Positions 22,680-31,637 of a DNA stretch of 31,657 nt are shown here, in pieces (within the stretch, counting starts at the first letter, position 1; the number at the start of each line of letters is the position of its first letter). A program made the translations under genes and the position numbers. The notes beneath the pieces were generated by a model. It saw nothing but the letters and a program-made list of their open reading frames with translations, did no database searches and was not told where the DNA came from. The stretch covers positions 1-31,657 of the forward strand of contig DKUN01000005.1 of NCBI GenBank assembly GCA_002490725.1. The letters run 5' to 3'. This DNA comes from Porphyromonadaceae bacterium UBA7203 (GTDB lineage Bacteria > Bacteroidota > Bacteroidia > Bacteroidales > Muribaculaceae).

Positions 22680-23701
22680 TTTTCGAGGAATTTCAGAAGG
22701 ATGGAGTTTAGTTTTTCGTGTTCGACAAGGAATCCGTCGTGGCCGAAGTCGCTTTCTATTGTGTGGAGTTCGGCTCCGGGAATATGGTTGGCCAGGTAGC
22801 GGGCATCGTCGACTGTAAAGAGGATGTCGGAGGTAATGCCGATAACCATGGTTTTGGCTTTGATGGAGGCAAGGGCCGATTCGCGTCCGCCGTTGTTGCG
22901 TCCAACGTCGTGGGCGTCGACCGCGCGGCTCAGCAGGTAGTAACTATAGGCGTTGAAGCGCTTGCAGAGTTTTTCGCCCTGATGTTGCTGGTATGTCAGC
23001 ACGCGGCGCCTAAATGGCGACTCGGGGTCGGTCATGGCGCCATTGTCGGCCTGCGTGAGATTATAAGCTGCCGGGCCGCGATAGCTGAGCAGGGCTATGG
23101 AGCGTGCGGCCGAGAGTCCGCGGGCCCCGGCTTCGGGGGCGGGCTCGCCGAATGTGCAGTCGGCTTCGATTGCCATGCGCTGGCTTTCGTTGAAGGCGGC
23201 AGCCCACGGAGTAGTGTAGGCCGAGGTGGCAATCAGTGCCAGACGACGGGCAAATGCATTGTCGGCAATGGCCCATTCCATGCTCTGGAATCCGCCGAGC
23301 GAACTTCCGATGAGCAGTTCAACGCTGTCGATGCCGAGATGGCCTGCCAGCAGACGGTGGGCTCTGACCATGTCGCGCACGGTTATTTGCGGAAATGTGC
23401 TGAAGTATGGCTGTCCGGTGCGAGGGTCGGTTGACATGGGTCCGGTCGTGCCGTAGTGTGAGCCGAGTATGTTGGCGCAGACGACGAAATATTTTTCGGG
23501 GTCAAGGAAGCATCCCGGTTCGACAGTGTGCGGCCACCAGTCGGCCACATCGCTGTTGGCCGTCAAAGCGTGGCAAACCCAGATGACGTTTGTTTTGTCG
23601 GCGTTAAGAGTGCCGAAAGTGTTGTAGACAATGGTGATTGAGGGGATAACAACGCCCGATTCGAGTTCGAAGGGTGCGGATGAGTGATATGTCAGTACCA
23701 T
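22676..23701 (-). CDS. metX: Homoserine O-acetyltransferase
   Basis: A 341-residue alpha/beta-hydrolase that makes O-acetylhomoserine, the first committed step of methionine synthesis. The triad is Ser134 (GSSLGGFQ), Asp292 (ITSDILF) and His321 (FGHDGFL). HALTANSDVADWW and NILGSHYGTTGP match the MetX family; a succinyl-CoA-using relative cannot be excluded from sequence. The start codon overlaps the last 10 bp of lptD and the stop overlaps the start of hom, so translation is probably coupled along the three genes. No separate promoter was seen. Confidence 0.92.
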   Translation of the reverse strand: MVLTYHSSAPFELESGVVIPSITIVYNTFGTLNADKTNVIWVCHALTANSDVADWWPHTVEPGCFLDPEKYFVVCANILGSHYGTTGPMSTDPRTGQPYFSTFPQITVRDMVRAHRLLAGHLGIDSVELLIGSSLGGFQSMEWAIADNAFARRLALIATSAYTTPWAAAFNESQRMAIEADCTFGEPAPEAGARGLSAARSIALLSYRGPAAYNLTQADNGAMTDPESPFRRRVLTYQQHQGEKLCKRFNAYSYYLLSRAVDAHDVGRNNGGRESALASIKAKTMVIGITSDILFTVDDARYLANHIPGAELHTIESDFGHDGFLVEHEKLNSILLKFLEK

Positions 23702-26349
23702 TCTATACCATTTGAGTATGATGAGCGTTTATCGTATTTGAGGTCGGAGAGCATCGATGACTTGATGGCTATGTGGAAGTTATAGCTCTTATATGGACCG
23801 AAGGGCACGAAGCTGGCCGTCATTGTGAAGCAGTGGAGGTCGCGGCTTATGTTGCAGTTCATATATGAGATTTTTTTGAGTTTGAAGTCGTATGAGGCCG
23901 AGAAGTTGAAATCCCAGTTCGGTGTAGGCTTGATGGATCCTGAGAAACTGAGGTTATGGGTGAACCTCCCTTTGTATTCGAGTTTCTCTTTGTCGAATTC
24001 GCCGTAGCCGTAGTTGACGGAGTAGTTGATTGACAGGCTCCACGGGCACTCCCATTTCAGATAGCCGTCGTCGTCGAATTCGCCGGAGGCGGTGCTTTTT
24101 GACGTTGTCGGAGCCGAGAAGTTCTCGTTGTCGGGGTCATCGCCGTCGACTGACTTTTCCTTGCGGCGTTTCAGCAGTTTGGTGAACGTGCTGTTGTTGA
24201 AAGTGTAGGAGAAGCTCGTGCCGGTCGATGATAGTTTGGCCAGGCCCTTGCCGGCCTGTAGGCGGGTTACGTTGCATTTATATGGCCTGCCGTAGGAGTT
24301 CAGTTTGTAGGTGTAGACATCCCAGACGGCCGAGAGATTGAGGTTGAAATTGCGCATCAGGCGCAGCATGATTGACGTGTTCAGGTTGCTCCAGTTGAGC
24401 GAGTCGGCAGCGAAATTATAGCTTTCGTTAATCGACAGGTTTTCAATGAGCGAGATTTTCTTTTCGCCGATAGAGTCGTTAGAAGCCACTTTCGCCTCAA
24501 GGTTGTTGGCGAGAGAGAATGTTACTATGCCTGACTTGCCCTGGCCGGGAACGCCGAAAATGGCGTTGGGATAGCGCGAGTAAACGTTTTCGCGAATCTG
24601 ACCCTGCGGGTCGGTGTAGGTGTAGCGGCCATAGTATCCCCAGCCGGGAGCGCCGAAGTCGGGCGATGCCGACAGGCTGATGGTCGGAGTCATGACGTGG
24701 CGCACCATTTTCAGCTTGCTTTTGAAGAGCGGTCGCCAGAAACCGTAAATCTTGGTCGAAAGACCGACCGATGCCTGAAAGTCAAACACGTTGTAGAAGT
24801 TATAGGTCGTGTCCTGGACTTCGGCGGCAGCCTGCGAGTCCCACATGCGGTCAACGCGCTGGGTGTACATCCGGTCGGTCAGATTGAGGCTCGGCGAGAT
24901 GTTGATGTACTTGAACAACTGAAAAGTAGCAGAGATGGGAACGTTGTGGCGCATGCCGTTGCGCCAGTCCTTGATGAGCGATTTGTGGAAAAATTCGTCT
25001 TGCTTGGCCGTAAGGGAGTTCTGCAACTGGCCGCTGTAGGAGAGCTTGATGCGCTCATACCATTTTTCGTCGCCCACGGCGCGCTTGCGCTTGAATGGCG
25101 CAACCTGCGAAAGGCTTACGGTCAGGTTCGGAAGCGAAACGTTGAGAGTTTCGTCAGATGAGCGCTGGGTGATGTTCATGCCGGCCGACATGCTCCATTT
25201 CGTTCCTGGGAAGCGGTAGGTCATGTTGACCGTCGAACTTTTGGTGTTTTCGGTAAACGAAGAGTTGTAATATGAGTTGACATTGTTTCGGGAGTAGCCG
25301 CTCGTGGCGAAGTTGACACTCGCCGAAAAAGTCATGTTAGGGTTGAATTTAGAGTCCTGCTGATGATACCATAGCACCTGGAAGTTTGTTGACTTGGAGT
25401 AGTCGGCGCTTCCTTTTTCGCCATCGACCGTGTTGAGGTAGCTTACAGATACGTTGCCGGCGAACTTATAGCGTTTGGAGTAGGTTGAGCGTCCGGTCAG
25501 GCCCCATGTGCCTTTGGTGTAGATCTGGCCTGTAAGAGCCAGGTCGACGTAGTCGTTGAAGGCGAAGTAGTATCCGCCGTTGTCGAGGTAGAGGCCGCGC
25601 CGGTAGTCGTCGCCGAACGTTGGGAATATGATGCCCGACGAGTATTTTTTTGTGAACGGGAAGTAACCGAACGGCACTGCCAAGGGCAGCGGCAGGCCTG
25701 CCAGCACCAAGTAAGCGGGTCCGGTAACGATGTTGCTTCCGGGTTTGACTTTACCTTTTGTAATCTGGAAGTGGAAGTGGGGGTCGTCGTGGTGGTCGCA
25801 GGTGGTGTATTGGCCTTGCTCGATGTAAAATTCGCCGTTTTCCATCTTTTTAGAGCGTTTGCCGACAAGGAATCCTTCGCCCTGTTGGGTAACTACGTTT
25901 GAAATGTAGCCGCGTTCGCTCTTGAAGTTATAGCTCATGGTTTCAGCGTCATAGCCATCGCTTCCCTGGGTGAATTTCGGCGTGCCGATCAGGTTGCCGA
26001 GCGAGTCGGTGCGGCCTGCGGCGTTAACGTCGGCCGTTTTCAAGTCCATGTCGATGACTGCGGCGTCAAGCACAAGGTCGCCGTATGTTACATGGCCGTC
26101 GCCATACATGAATGTGCGGTTACGCCCTATAATTACCATGGAGTCAGACGAATTGAATACGACCGTATTGTCGAGATCCACTTTCTGGCGTCTGATTCGC
26201 GATGGCGGGCCGTTGACGGCGACAGAGTCGGCCGGAACGGAAACCAAGGTGTCGGTCAAAACGGCAACGACGGAGTCAGTATTCTCGGCATTGAGCGCAA
26301 GAATGCTGGCAATCAGTAATATGACTGTGTATATTATCCGTTTTGACAC
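23692..26349 (-). CDS. lptD: LPS-assembly outer membrane protein LptD
   Basis: An outer membrane beta-barrel protein of 885 residues that inserts LPS into the outer leaflet. After a signal peptide (VSKRIIYTVILLIASILALNA region) comes an OstA/LptA-like beta-jellyroll (about 60-220), containing the family YTTCDHHDDPHFHF segment, then GLPLPLAVPFGYFPF and a long barrel rich in aromatic residues, ending in GIEWY. The frame is open to ATG 26397, but a minus-strand -7 box (26380-26373) lies inside that part. GTG 26349 gives a clean signal peptide and is preferred. No lptE is adjacent. Its end overlaps metX, an odd operon mate. Confidence 0.86.
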   Translation of the reverse strand: MSKRIIYTVILLIASILALNAENTDSVVAVLTDTLVSVPADSVAVNGPPSRIRRQKVDLDNTVVFNSSDSMVIIGRNRTFMYGDGHVTYGDLVLDAAVIDMDLKTADVNAAGRTDSLGNLIGTPKFTQGSDGYDAETMSYNFKSERGYISNVVTQQGEGFLVGKRSKKMENGEFYIEQGQYTTCDHHDDPHFHFQITKGKVKPGSNIVTGPAYLVLAGLPLPLAVPFGYFPFTKKYSSGIIFPTFGDDYRRGLYLDNGGYYFAFNDYVDLALTGQIYTKGTWGLTGRSTYSKRYKFAGNVSVSYLNTVDGEKGSADYSKSTNFQVLWYHQQDSKFNPNMTFSASVNFATSGYSRNNVNSYYNSSFTENTKSSTVNMTYRFPGTKWSMSAGMNITQRSSDETLNVSLPNLTVSLSQVAPFKRKRAVGDEKWYERIKLSYSGQLQNSLTAKQDEFFHKSLIKDWRNGMRHNVPISATFQLFKYINISPSLNLTDRMYTQRVDRMWDSQAAAEVQDTTYNFYNVFDFQASVGLSTKIYGFWRPLFKSKLKMVRHVMTPTISLSASPDFGAPGWGYYGRYTYTDPQGQIRENVYSRYPNAIFGVPGQGKSGIVTFSLANNLEAKVASNDSIGEKKISLIENLSINESYNFAADSLNWSNLNTSIMLRLMRNFNLNLSAVWDVYTYKLNSYGRPYKCNVTRLQAGKGLAKLSSTGTSFSYTFNNSTFTKLLKRRKEKSVDGDDPDNENFSAPTTSKSTASGEFDDDGYLKWECPWSLSINYSVNYGYGEFDKEKLEYKGRFTHNLSFSGSIKPTPNWDFNFSASYDFKLKKISYMNCNISRDLHCFTMTASFVPFGPYKSYNFHIAIKSSMLSDLKYDKRSSYSNGIEWY

Positions 26350-26372
26350 GTGGATATGCAATAATGGTGGTG

Positions 26373-26380
26373 CAAATTTA
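26373..26380 (-). promoter_or_regulatory. -7 box of the lptD-metX-hom operon
   Basis: TAAATTTG on the minus strand, followed by C; start of transcription expected near 26366, about 17 nt before GTG 26349. No clear TTTG lies 19-21 bp upstream. It decides the GTG start over ATG 26397. Confidence 0.5.
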
Positions 26381-26390
26381 CGGAGAATTC

Positions 26391-26420
26391 TTGACATTAC
26401 GATTGAAATGTGTAACTTTG
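26391..26420 (+). promoter_or_regulatory. Promoter of the AspT/YidE-type transporter gene
   Basis: TTG (26391-26393), 19 bp, TAACTTTG (26413-26420). The 12 bases from the -7 box onward (TAACTTTGCGCC) are identical to those of the promoter at 107-118. Transcription would start near 26427, about 5 nt before ATG 26432. Confidence 0.75.
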
Positions 26421-26431
26421 CGCCTGAAAAA

Positions 26432-28093
26432 ATGAATTGGTTTAACTCACTCTTTGTATCTCAGTCGCCATTACAGGCGGTTATAGTCATATCAGTGATA
26501 ATCGCCCTTGGCCTCGGTTTGGGTAAAATCAAGGTCTTCGGCGTGTCGCTGGGAGTCACTTTTGTGTTTTTTGTGGGCATTCTTGCCGGTCATCTCGGAT
26601 TCGAGATTGACGGGAGCATGCTGCAGTATGCCCAGAGTTTCGGCCTTGTGCTGTTTGTCTATGAGCTCGGTCTGAAGGTCGGGCCCGGATTTTTCTCGTC
26701 GTTCCGCTCCGGGGGCGTCAAGCTGAATATGCTTGGCTTGGGCACTATCGCTGTGGGCACGCTGATGGCGATTGCCCTTTCGCTATCTCTCGGCATTCCG
26801 ATGAGCGATATGGTCGGCATTCTCTGTGGCGCTACGACCAACACTCCTGCGCTCGGCGCTGCCCAGGAAACCCTGTCGCAGCTCGGGCGACCGTCGGCGG
26901 GGGCGGCACTAAGTTGCGCTGTGACATATCCGCTCGGCGTTGTTGGCGTGATTCTCGCATTTGTAGTAGTGCGCAAGCTGTTTACTCGTCCGAAAGATTT
27001 GGTCTGTCATGTGCACGAGGAGGCTAATCATACGTATATTGCGGCGTTTCAGGTACTTAATCCGGGTATTTTTGACCGCACGGTGCGCGACGTCGCCTCG
27101 TTTGCTCCACATAAGTTCGTGATTTCGCGTCTGTGGCATGATGGTAAGGTTTACATACCGACTTCAGAAACCGTCTTGCGCGAGGGCGACAGGCTACTGG
27201 TCGTGACTACCGACGCCGATGCGCCGGCTCTGACCGTGTTGTTCGGCGAGCAGGAGAATACTGATTACAACTCTACCGACATTGATTGGAATGCCATTGA
27301 CAGTTCGCTGATTTCGAAGCATGTAGTGGTGACCAAACCTGAAATCAACGGCAAGCGTCTCGGTTCGCTGAAGTTGCGTAATTCATATGGCATAAATATT
27401 TCGCGCGTGTCGCGTGCGGGTGTGCAGCTGCTTGCAACTCCCGGGCTCGTGCTTCAGTTGGGCGATCGCCTTACGGTTGTCGGTGAGGCCAAGGCGATTG
27501 AAAATGTAGAGAAACTGCTCGGCAATGTCGCTTCCGATCTTCGCGAGCCGAACCTCGCAGCTATTTTTATCGGTATGGTGCTGGGTCTGATTCTTGGCGC
27601 CGTGCCTTTGTATCTGCCCGGTTTTGATTCGCCCGTGAGTCTTGGTTTGGCCGGTGGTCCGATTATCGTCGGAATACTTGTCGGCGCTTTTGGTCCTCGT
27701 TTTCATATGGTTACTTATACAACCAGTTCGGCTAATCTGATGCTCCGGGGCATAGGCTTGTCGCTATTTCTGGCGTGTCTTGGCCTCAGTTCGGGCGCGG
27801 ATTTTCTGGAAACGGTTATGTCGGGCGACGGTCCGTTGTGGATTCTGCTCGGTTTTGTGCTGACTGTAGTGCCGGTGCTTGTTATGGCTGTGCCTGCGAT
27901 GCGTCTTTGGAAAGTCGGTTTCGGCGAGACGTGCGGAATGCTTGCAGGTGCGATGGCCAACCCGATGGCTCTCAGCTACTCTAACGATACCTGTGACGGT
28001 GATGATCCGGCTGTTGCGTATGCTACCGTCTATCCGGTTTCGATGTTTGTCAGAGTGATTGTTGCCCAGATTCTGGTAGTCATGTTCGTCTGA
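26432..28093 (+). CDS. AspT/YidE-YbjL family membrane transporter
   Basis: A 553-residue transporter with the duplicated layout of the family: about five membrane helices, two central TrkA-C (RCK_C) domains (about 200-375), then five or six more helices. GILCGATTNTPALGAAQE in the first half and GMLAGAMANPMALSY in the second are the matching family motifs of the two repeats. AspT itself exchanges aspartate for alanine; most relatives have unknown substrates. The open frame extends to 25970 across the opposite lptD gene, but the promoter at 26391-26420 makes ATG 26432 the start. A hydrolase gene follows after 50 bp. Confidence 0.87.
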   Translation: MNWFNSLFVSQSPLQAVIVISVIIALGLGLGKIKVFGVSLGVTFVFFVGILAGHLGFEIDGSMLQYAQSFGLVLFVYELGLKVGPGFFSSFRSGGVKLNMLGLGTIAVGTLMAIALSLSLGIPMSDMVGILCGATTNTPALGAAQETLSQLGRPSAGAALSCAVTYPLGVVGVILAFVVVRKLFTRPKDLVCHVHEEANHTYIAAFQVLNPGIFDRTVRDVASFAPHKFVISRLWHDGKVYIPTSETVLREGDRLLVVTTDADAPALTVLFGEQENTDYNSTDIDWNAIDSSLISKHVVVTKPEINGKRLGSLKLRNSYGINISRVSRAGVQLLATPGLVLQLGDRLTVVGEAKAIENVEKLLGNVASDLREPNLAAIFIGMVLGLILGAVPLYLPGFDSPVSLGLAGGPIIVGILVGAFGPRFHMVTYTTSSANLMLRGIGLSLFLACLGLSSGADFLETVMSGDGPLWILLGFVLTVVPVLVMAVPAMRLWKVGFGETCGMLAGAMANPMALSYSNDTCDGDDPAVAYATVYPVSMFVRVIVAQILVVMFV

Positions 28094-28143
28094 ACAAAAC
28101 GCGGGGCTGCAATGTTGTGATATTGAATTAGTATTCAAATATC

Positions 28144-28887
28144 ATGACAGAAGTAACTTATCTCGATCATAGCGGGTTTGCGATAACTCTCGACAATGCC
28201 ATATTGGTGTTTGACTATTATCGTGATCCTTCGCATGCGCTTCATAGAATTCTGAATCGGAATCCCCTGAAGCCGGTGACCTTTTTTGCGACACACCGTC
28301 ACCCTGACCACTATAATCCCATAATATTTGAGGTTGCTCAGAACCATCGTCGCACCTATATCCTGTCTAACGACATCCCTTCGCAGAAAATACCGACGAC
28401 TGCCGCCGTTCAAGGCATGAGTCCAGGTGATGTTGTAGAGGATATTCCAGGATGTCGCCGCGTCAAGGCTTATGGCTCAACGGATGTCGGATTGTCGTTT
28501 TTTGTGACTACCGATTCAGGCCTGACTATATTTCATGCCGGAGATTTGAATCTGTGGCATTGGAAAGATGAGTTTTCCGACCGCCAGCAGGCCCGGGCTT
28601 CTCAAAAATTCGATGAGATACTTGGCAGAATCAAGTCGGAGGTGCCGGAGATGGATGTAGTCATGTTTCCGGTCGATCCGCGTCAGGGCACTGATTTTGC
28701 CGAAGGCGCCGGCCGGTTTCTTGATGCGATTAAGGTGCATTGTTTCTTCCCGATGCATTTTTGGGGTAATTATAAGGATGCCTGCGACTTTTCATGCTAC
28801 GTTGATTCGCCTGCAACAGAATGCTTCTGTCTGCATAACCCGAGCAAATCGGTTACTATCAATTTCGAATCTCATAACTGTTATTAA
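28144..28887 (+). CDS. UlaG-like metallo-beta-lactamase-fold hydrolase
   Basis: A 247-residue cytoplasmic protein. Metal-binding motifs of the fold are clear: an early DHSGF with His9, HRHPDH (His51, His53, Asp55, His56), the HAGD segment near 129, and FPMHFW near the end. UlaG and relatives act as lactonases or phosphodiesterases; the substrate here cannot be predicted. It follows the transporter by 50 bp with no recognisable promoter between, so it may be on the same transcript. A canonical terminator lies 22 bp downstream. Confidence 0.85.
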   Translation: MTEVTYLDHSGFAITLDNAILVFDYYRDPSHALHRILNRNPLKPVTFFATHRHPDHYNPIIFEVAQNHRRTYILSNDIPSQKIPTTAAVQGMSPGDVVEDIPGCRRVKAYGSTDVGLSFFVTTDSGLTIFHAGDLNLWHWKDEFSDRQQARASQKFDEILGRIKSEVPEMDVVMFPVDPRQGTDFAEGAGRFLDAIKVHCFFPMHFWGNYKDACDFSCYVDSPATECFCLHNPSKSVTINFESHNCY

Positions 28888-28909
28888 ATATTGATTAAAA
28901 GTTCATCCG

Positions 28910-28944
28910 GAGGCTGTCTAATGACCTGTTAGACAGCCTCTTTT
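28910..28944 (+). terminator. Rho-independent terminator after the UlaG-like gene
   Basis: Perfect 12-bp arms, 28910-28921 and 28929-28940, a 7-nt loop, then TTTT (28941-28944). It is the only hairpin in the window with a classical U-run directly after the stem. Confidence 0.85.
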
Positions 28945-28973
28945 GGGGGATGTTCAGGGAGGGAGAAAATGAG

Positions 28974-29014
28974 AGAGGCTGTGCAGTTCATTCATTCAGA
29001 ACTGCGCAGCCTCT
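28974..29014 (-). terminator. Hairpin after the response regulator gene
   Basis: Arms 28974-28989 and 28999-29014 pair over 16 positions with one non-Watson-Crick pair and a 9-nt loop. On the minus strand it follows the response regulator stop by 27 nt, with a T-rich stretch a few bases later. Its stem starts with the same GAGGCTG sequence as the terminator at 28910-28944. Confidence 0.65.
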
Positions 29015-29041
29015 TGGTTGTCGGAGTTTTAATGAGTGGGG

Positions 29042-29740
29042 TTATTCTGCGTCGGGCACTATGAGTTTATAGCCCTTGCCGTGGATGTTGATGATTTCGA
29101 TTGACGGGTCGGGGCGCAGATGCTTGCGCAGTTTGGTGATATACACGTCCATCGAACGGGCGTTGAAGTAGTTGTCGTCAATCCAGATCGTTTTCAGGGC
29201 ATAATTGCGCTCAAGGATCTCGTTGGAGTGGTTGCAGAGCAGGGTCAGCAGTTCGCTCTCCTTGGTGGTGAGCTTGGTTGACTTGTCGCCCATCATGAGG
29301 GTTTGTTTCTGGGTGTCGAACGTAAACTTGCCAAGGCGATACATTGTGATATCCTTGTCGCGTTTGCCGCGCACACGGCGCAGAATGGCCTCGATGCGGA
29401 ACACGAGCTCTTCCATCGAGAACGGCTTGGTGATATAATCGTCGGCGCCAATCTTGAAGCCTGAAAGGATGTCTTCTTTCAGAGCGCGGGCCGACAGGAA
29501 GATGATGGGCACTTCGGCATTGACGTTGCGGATTTCCTGTGCGACCTGGAAGCCGTCTTTTTCAGGCATCATCACGTCGAGCACGCAGAGGTCATATTTT
29601 CCTTTGATAAAGGCTTTATAGCCCTGGTCGCCATCGGGATAAAGGTCGGCGGCAAAGCCCTTGGCCTGGAGGTATTCGCGCAGCAGCATACCCAGGTTTT
29701 CATCGTCTTCGCAGAGCAGGATTCTTGTTTTTTCTTCCAT
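29042..29740 (-). CDS. rprY: Response regulator, OmpR/PhoB type (RprY-like)
   Basis: A 232-residue DNA-binding regulator. The receiver domain (about 5-120) has the acidic pair Asp12/Asp13, the phosphate acceptor Asp55 (LCVLDVMMPEKDG), Ser83 and Lys105 (ITKPF). The C-terminal winged-helix domain (about 132-230) matches OmpR/PhoB regulators, with a YITKLRKHL recognition helix. It starts 29 bp after the kinase gene, so both are co-transcribed. The pair resembles RprX/RprY of Bacteroides; the gene symbol is a family-level guess. Target genes are unknown. Confidence 0.85.
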   Translation of the reverse strand: MEEKTRILLCEDDENLGMLLREYLQAKGFAADLYPDGDQGYKAFIKGKYDLCVLDVMMPEKDGFQVAQEIRNVNAEVPIIFLSARALKEDILSGFKIGADDYITKPFSMEELVFRIEAILRRVRGKRDKDITMYRLGKFTFDTQKQTLMMGDKSTKLTTKESELLTLLCNHSNEILERNYALKTIWIDDNYFNARSMDVYITKLRKHLRPDPSIEIINIHGKGYKLIVPDAE

Positions 29741-29769
29741 AGTTGAGAGTTTATGTTGTTTGTTATTGA

Positions 29770-31320
29770 TTATTCGTCAGAGTTTTCATTGGTGAGCAGG
29801 GGCAGGGTGATGGTGAAGCGGGTGCCCGAGCCCAGTTCGGAATCGACAGTGATTTCGCCTCTGAAGTCGCCGACCATCTTCTTGACATAGGCCAGGCCGA
29901 GGCCAAAGCCCTTGACATCATGGCGGTTGCCGGTGCTTACGCGATAGAATTTATCGAAAATTTTTGTCAAATCGTCGCGGCGAATGCCTATGCCGTTGTC
30001 GGCAATGACTATGCGCAGTCGGCCCGGTGCAGGGTTGGAGGTAGTGATGCTGAGCGCCATGGCCACGTCTTTGCGGCGATACTTGACGGCATTGTCGAGC
30101 AGGTTGAAAATTACGTTGGTGAAGTGCATGTCGTCGACTTCAACCCTTGAGTTGCGTGCATCGAGGTTGGTGGTCAGTTTGCCGCCATATTTCTCAACCT
30201 TTAGCTTGAAGGTGTGGGCTATGGCACTGATGGCCTTGTTTGCATCGACATCGCTGAGGTTAAGAACCTGCTGTTGCTCATAGTAGAGCGACATCTGAAG
30301 CACCGTTTCGACCAGAAAGCGCAGTCGCTTTGTGTCGTCGTTGATAACGTCGGTGACATGCTTCATCATTATGTCGCTTTTGCGCACGGCCGGGTCAGCA
30401 AGCATTTGGCCGGCGAGCGAAATGGAACTGATGGGCGTTTTCAGCTCGTGGGTCATGTTGTTGATGAAGTCTGTCTTCATTTCGTTGATTTTCTTCTGCT
30501 TGAAAGCCATCATGATGGCATAGATGAAAATCAGGAGCATTATGAAGGTGAACGCCATCGAGGGCCACATGAAACTGATTGACGAGAAAATGTAGTTACG
30601 CTTTGTCGGAAAGTAGACGGTCAGATAGTTTATGCGATTCGCAGGATCGCTCGGAAACAAAGCCATGGAATACACGTCGGGATTCTCACGCAGCATCTTG
30701 GCTGACGAAAGCGGAAAACCGTTCGTGCGGTAAACAATGTTATGATAACGGTTTGTTACCGCAAAGTCAAACGGAATGTCAATGCCGTTATTGGCCAACT
30801 CGCCATGGAGCAGGCTGCGCACCATCGTTGAATCAGCTCGCAGTGAAATCGGGCGAGAAGCACTTTGCGACATGATTTTCAAAATAACCTCGTCAAGCAG
30901 TCCGCGTTTATAAAGATATTGGCCATGGAGTTTGCTCGACGGCGCGGAAGCCGGATTGCCAAGCCTCACGGCCTGATTGTTAGACTTAATGTCTGAAATC
31001 TGACTTTGAGAACCCTCGAGTGTCAGATTGCCTGTGATGCCGGTCTGAGTAGTGAACTTCAGAGCCACTCCCTCGCCTGAACCGGCAGTTTTGACAGTGG
31101 TGAAATCTTCAACGGCGGCCAGATTCTCTTCAAGGAAATGCTTCGCCTCTTGCTGCTCGAGCATTACGGATACGGCATAGAGCGACCGGCTGACGTTCTC
31201 GTCGAACTGGTCATTGCGCATGCGCACCATGCTGCTCATATACAAGAACTGAACGTATATGAGACCTATGAAGGTGAGCACCATAATAATGGTCAGATAC
31301 CAGATTGTCGATTTCTTCAT
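29770..31320 (-). CDS. rprX: Sensor histidine kinase (RprX-like)
   Basis: A 516-residue inner membrane kinase. Two membrane segments (about 7-29 and 247-272) bracket a periplasmic sensor region of about 215 residues with no recognised domain. Then come HisKA with the phosphorylated His291 (MTHELKTP), and HATPase_c with NLLDN (406-410), DNGIGI (441-446) and GFGLGLAYVKKM (471-482). It lacks a HAMP domain. The order kinase then regulator, and the overall layout, match RprX/RprY of Bacteroides fragilis. The signal sensed is unknown. Confidence 0.87.
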   Translation of the reverse strand: MKKSTIWYLTIIMVLTFIGLIYVQFLYMSSMVRMRNDQFDENVSRSLYAVSVMLEQQEAKHFLEENLAAVEDFTTVKTAGSGEGVALKFTTQTGITGNLTLEGSQSQISDIKSNNQAVRLGNPASAPSSKLHGQYLYKRGLLDEVILKIMSQSASRPISLRADSTMVRSLLHGELANNGIDIPFDFAVTNRYHNIVYRTNGFPLSSAKMLRENPDVYSMALFPSDPANRINYLTVYFPTKRNYIFSSISFMWPSMAFTFIMLLIFIYAIMMAFKQKKINEMKTDFINNMTHELKTPISSISLAGQMLADPAVRKSDIMMKHVTDVINDDTKRLRFLVETVLQMSLYYEQQQVLNLSDVDANKAISAIAHTFKLKVEKYGGKLTTNLDARNSRVEVDDMHFTNVIFNLLDNAVKYRRKDVAMALSITTSNPAPGRLRIVIADNGIGIRRDDLTKIFDKFYRVSTGNRHDVKGFGLGLAYVKKMVGDFRGEITVDSELGSGTRFTITLPLLTNENSDE

Positions 31321-31411
31321 CGGAGCTAAAAAGAGTCTTTTATATCTATTTTAACACTTGACGGCGCCGTTTGTTTTAAATTATTTAAAATCCGTCTTTA
31401 ACATTTGCGTG

Positions 31412-31442
31412 CAAAATTAACTAAAAATTTTCACATCTGCAA
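31412..31442 (-). promoter_or_regulatory. Promoter of the two-component operon
   Basis: On the minus strand, TTG (31442-31440), 20 bp, TAATTTTG (31419-31412). Start of transcription expected near 31405, giving an 85-nt leader that includes the 10-bp palindrome at 31361-31370. Confidence 0.6.
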
Positions 31443-31588
31443 CAATTCGATTATATAATGTGTAATTATTTTCGACCCTTAGCCCTCACCGGTAATTAGG
31501 TTTAAAATTTATTTCAGTGCAAATATTTGTTGGTCAGCGGAATAATAAATCAGCCGTAAAATTCTATGAAAAAAAATGGCAAAAACAC

Positions 31589-31618
31589 TTGCAAATCCGG
31601 AAAAAGTCCGTAACTTTG
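31589..31618 (+). promoter_or_regulatory. Promoter of the right-hand tRNA gene
   Basis: TTG (31589-31591), exactly 19 bp, TAACTTTG (31611-31618) followed by C. Start of transcription expected near 31625, about 13 nt before the tRNA. Confidence 0.78.
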
Positions 31619-31637
31619 CAGCGCAATTCAGCGAAAC

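Larger units (their letters stand above)
31321..31637. other. Non-coding region between rprX-like gene and tRNA
   Basis: A 317-bp AT-rich stretch with no supportable gene. It holds the kinase promoter (minus) and the tRNA promoter (plus), a 10-bp palindrome ACGGCGCCGT (31361-31370) inside the kinase leader, and an AT-rich partial inverted repeat near 31374-31391. No hairpin with a U-run and no riboswitch-like structure was seen. Confidence 0.7.

Noticed and set aside
25970..26431. N-terminal extension of the AspT/YidE-type transporter across lptD
   Set aside because: The extension is antisense to the lptD coding sequence, has no family match, and lies upstream of the transporter's own promoter.
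31567..31613. A 15-codon frame (Lys-rich) before the right-hand tRNA
   Set aside because: It runs into the tRNA promoter, is AT-driven, and has no promoter of its own.
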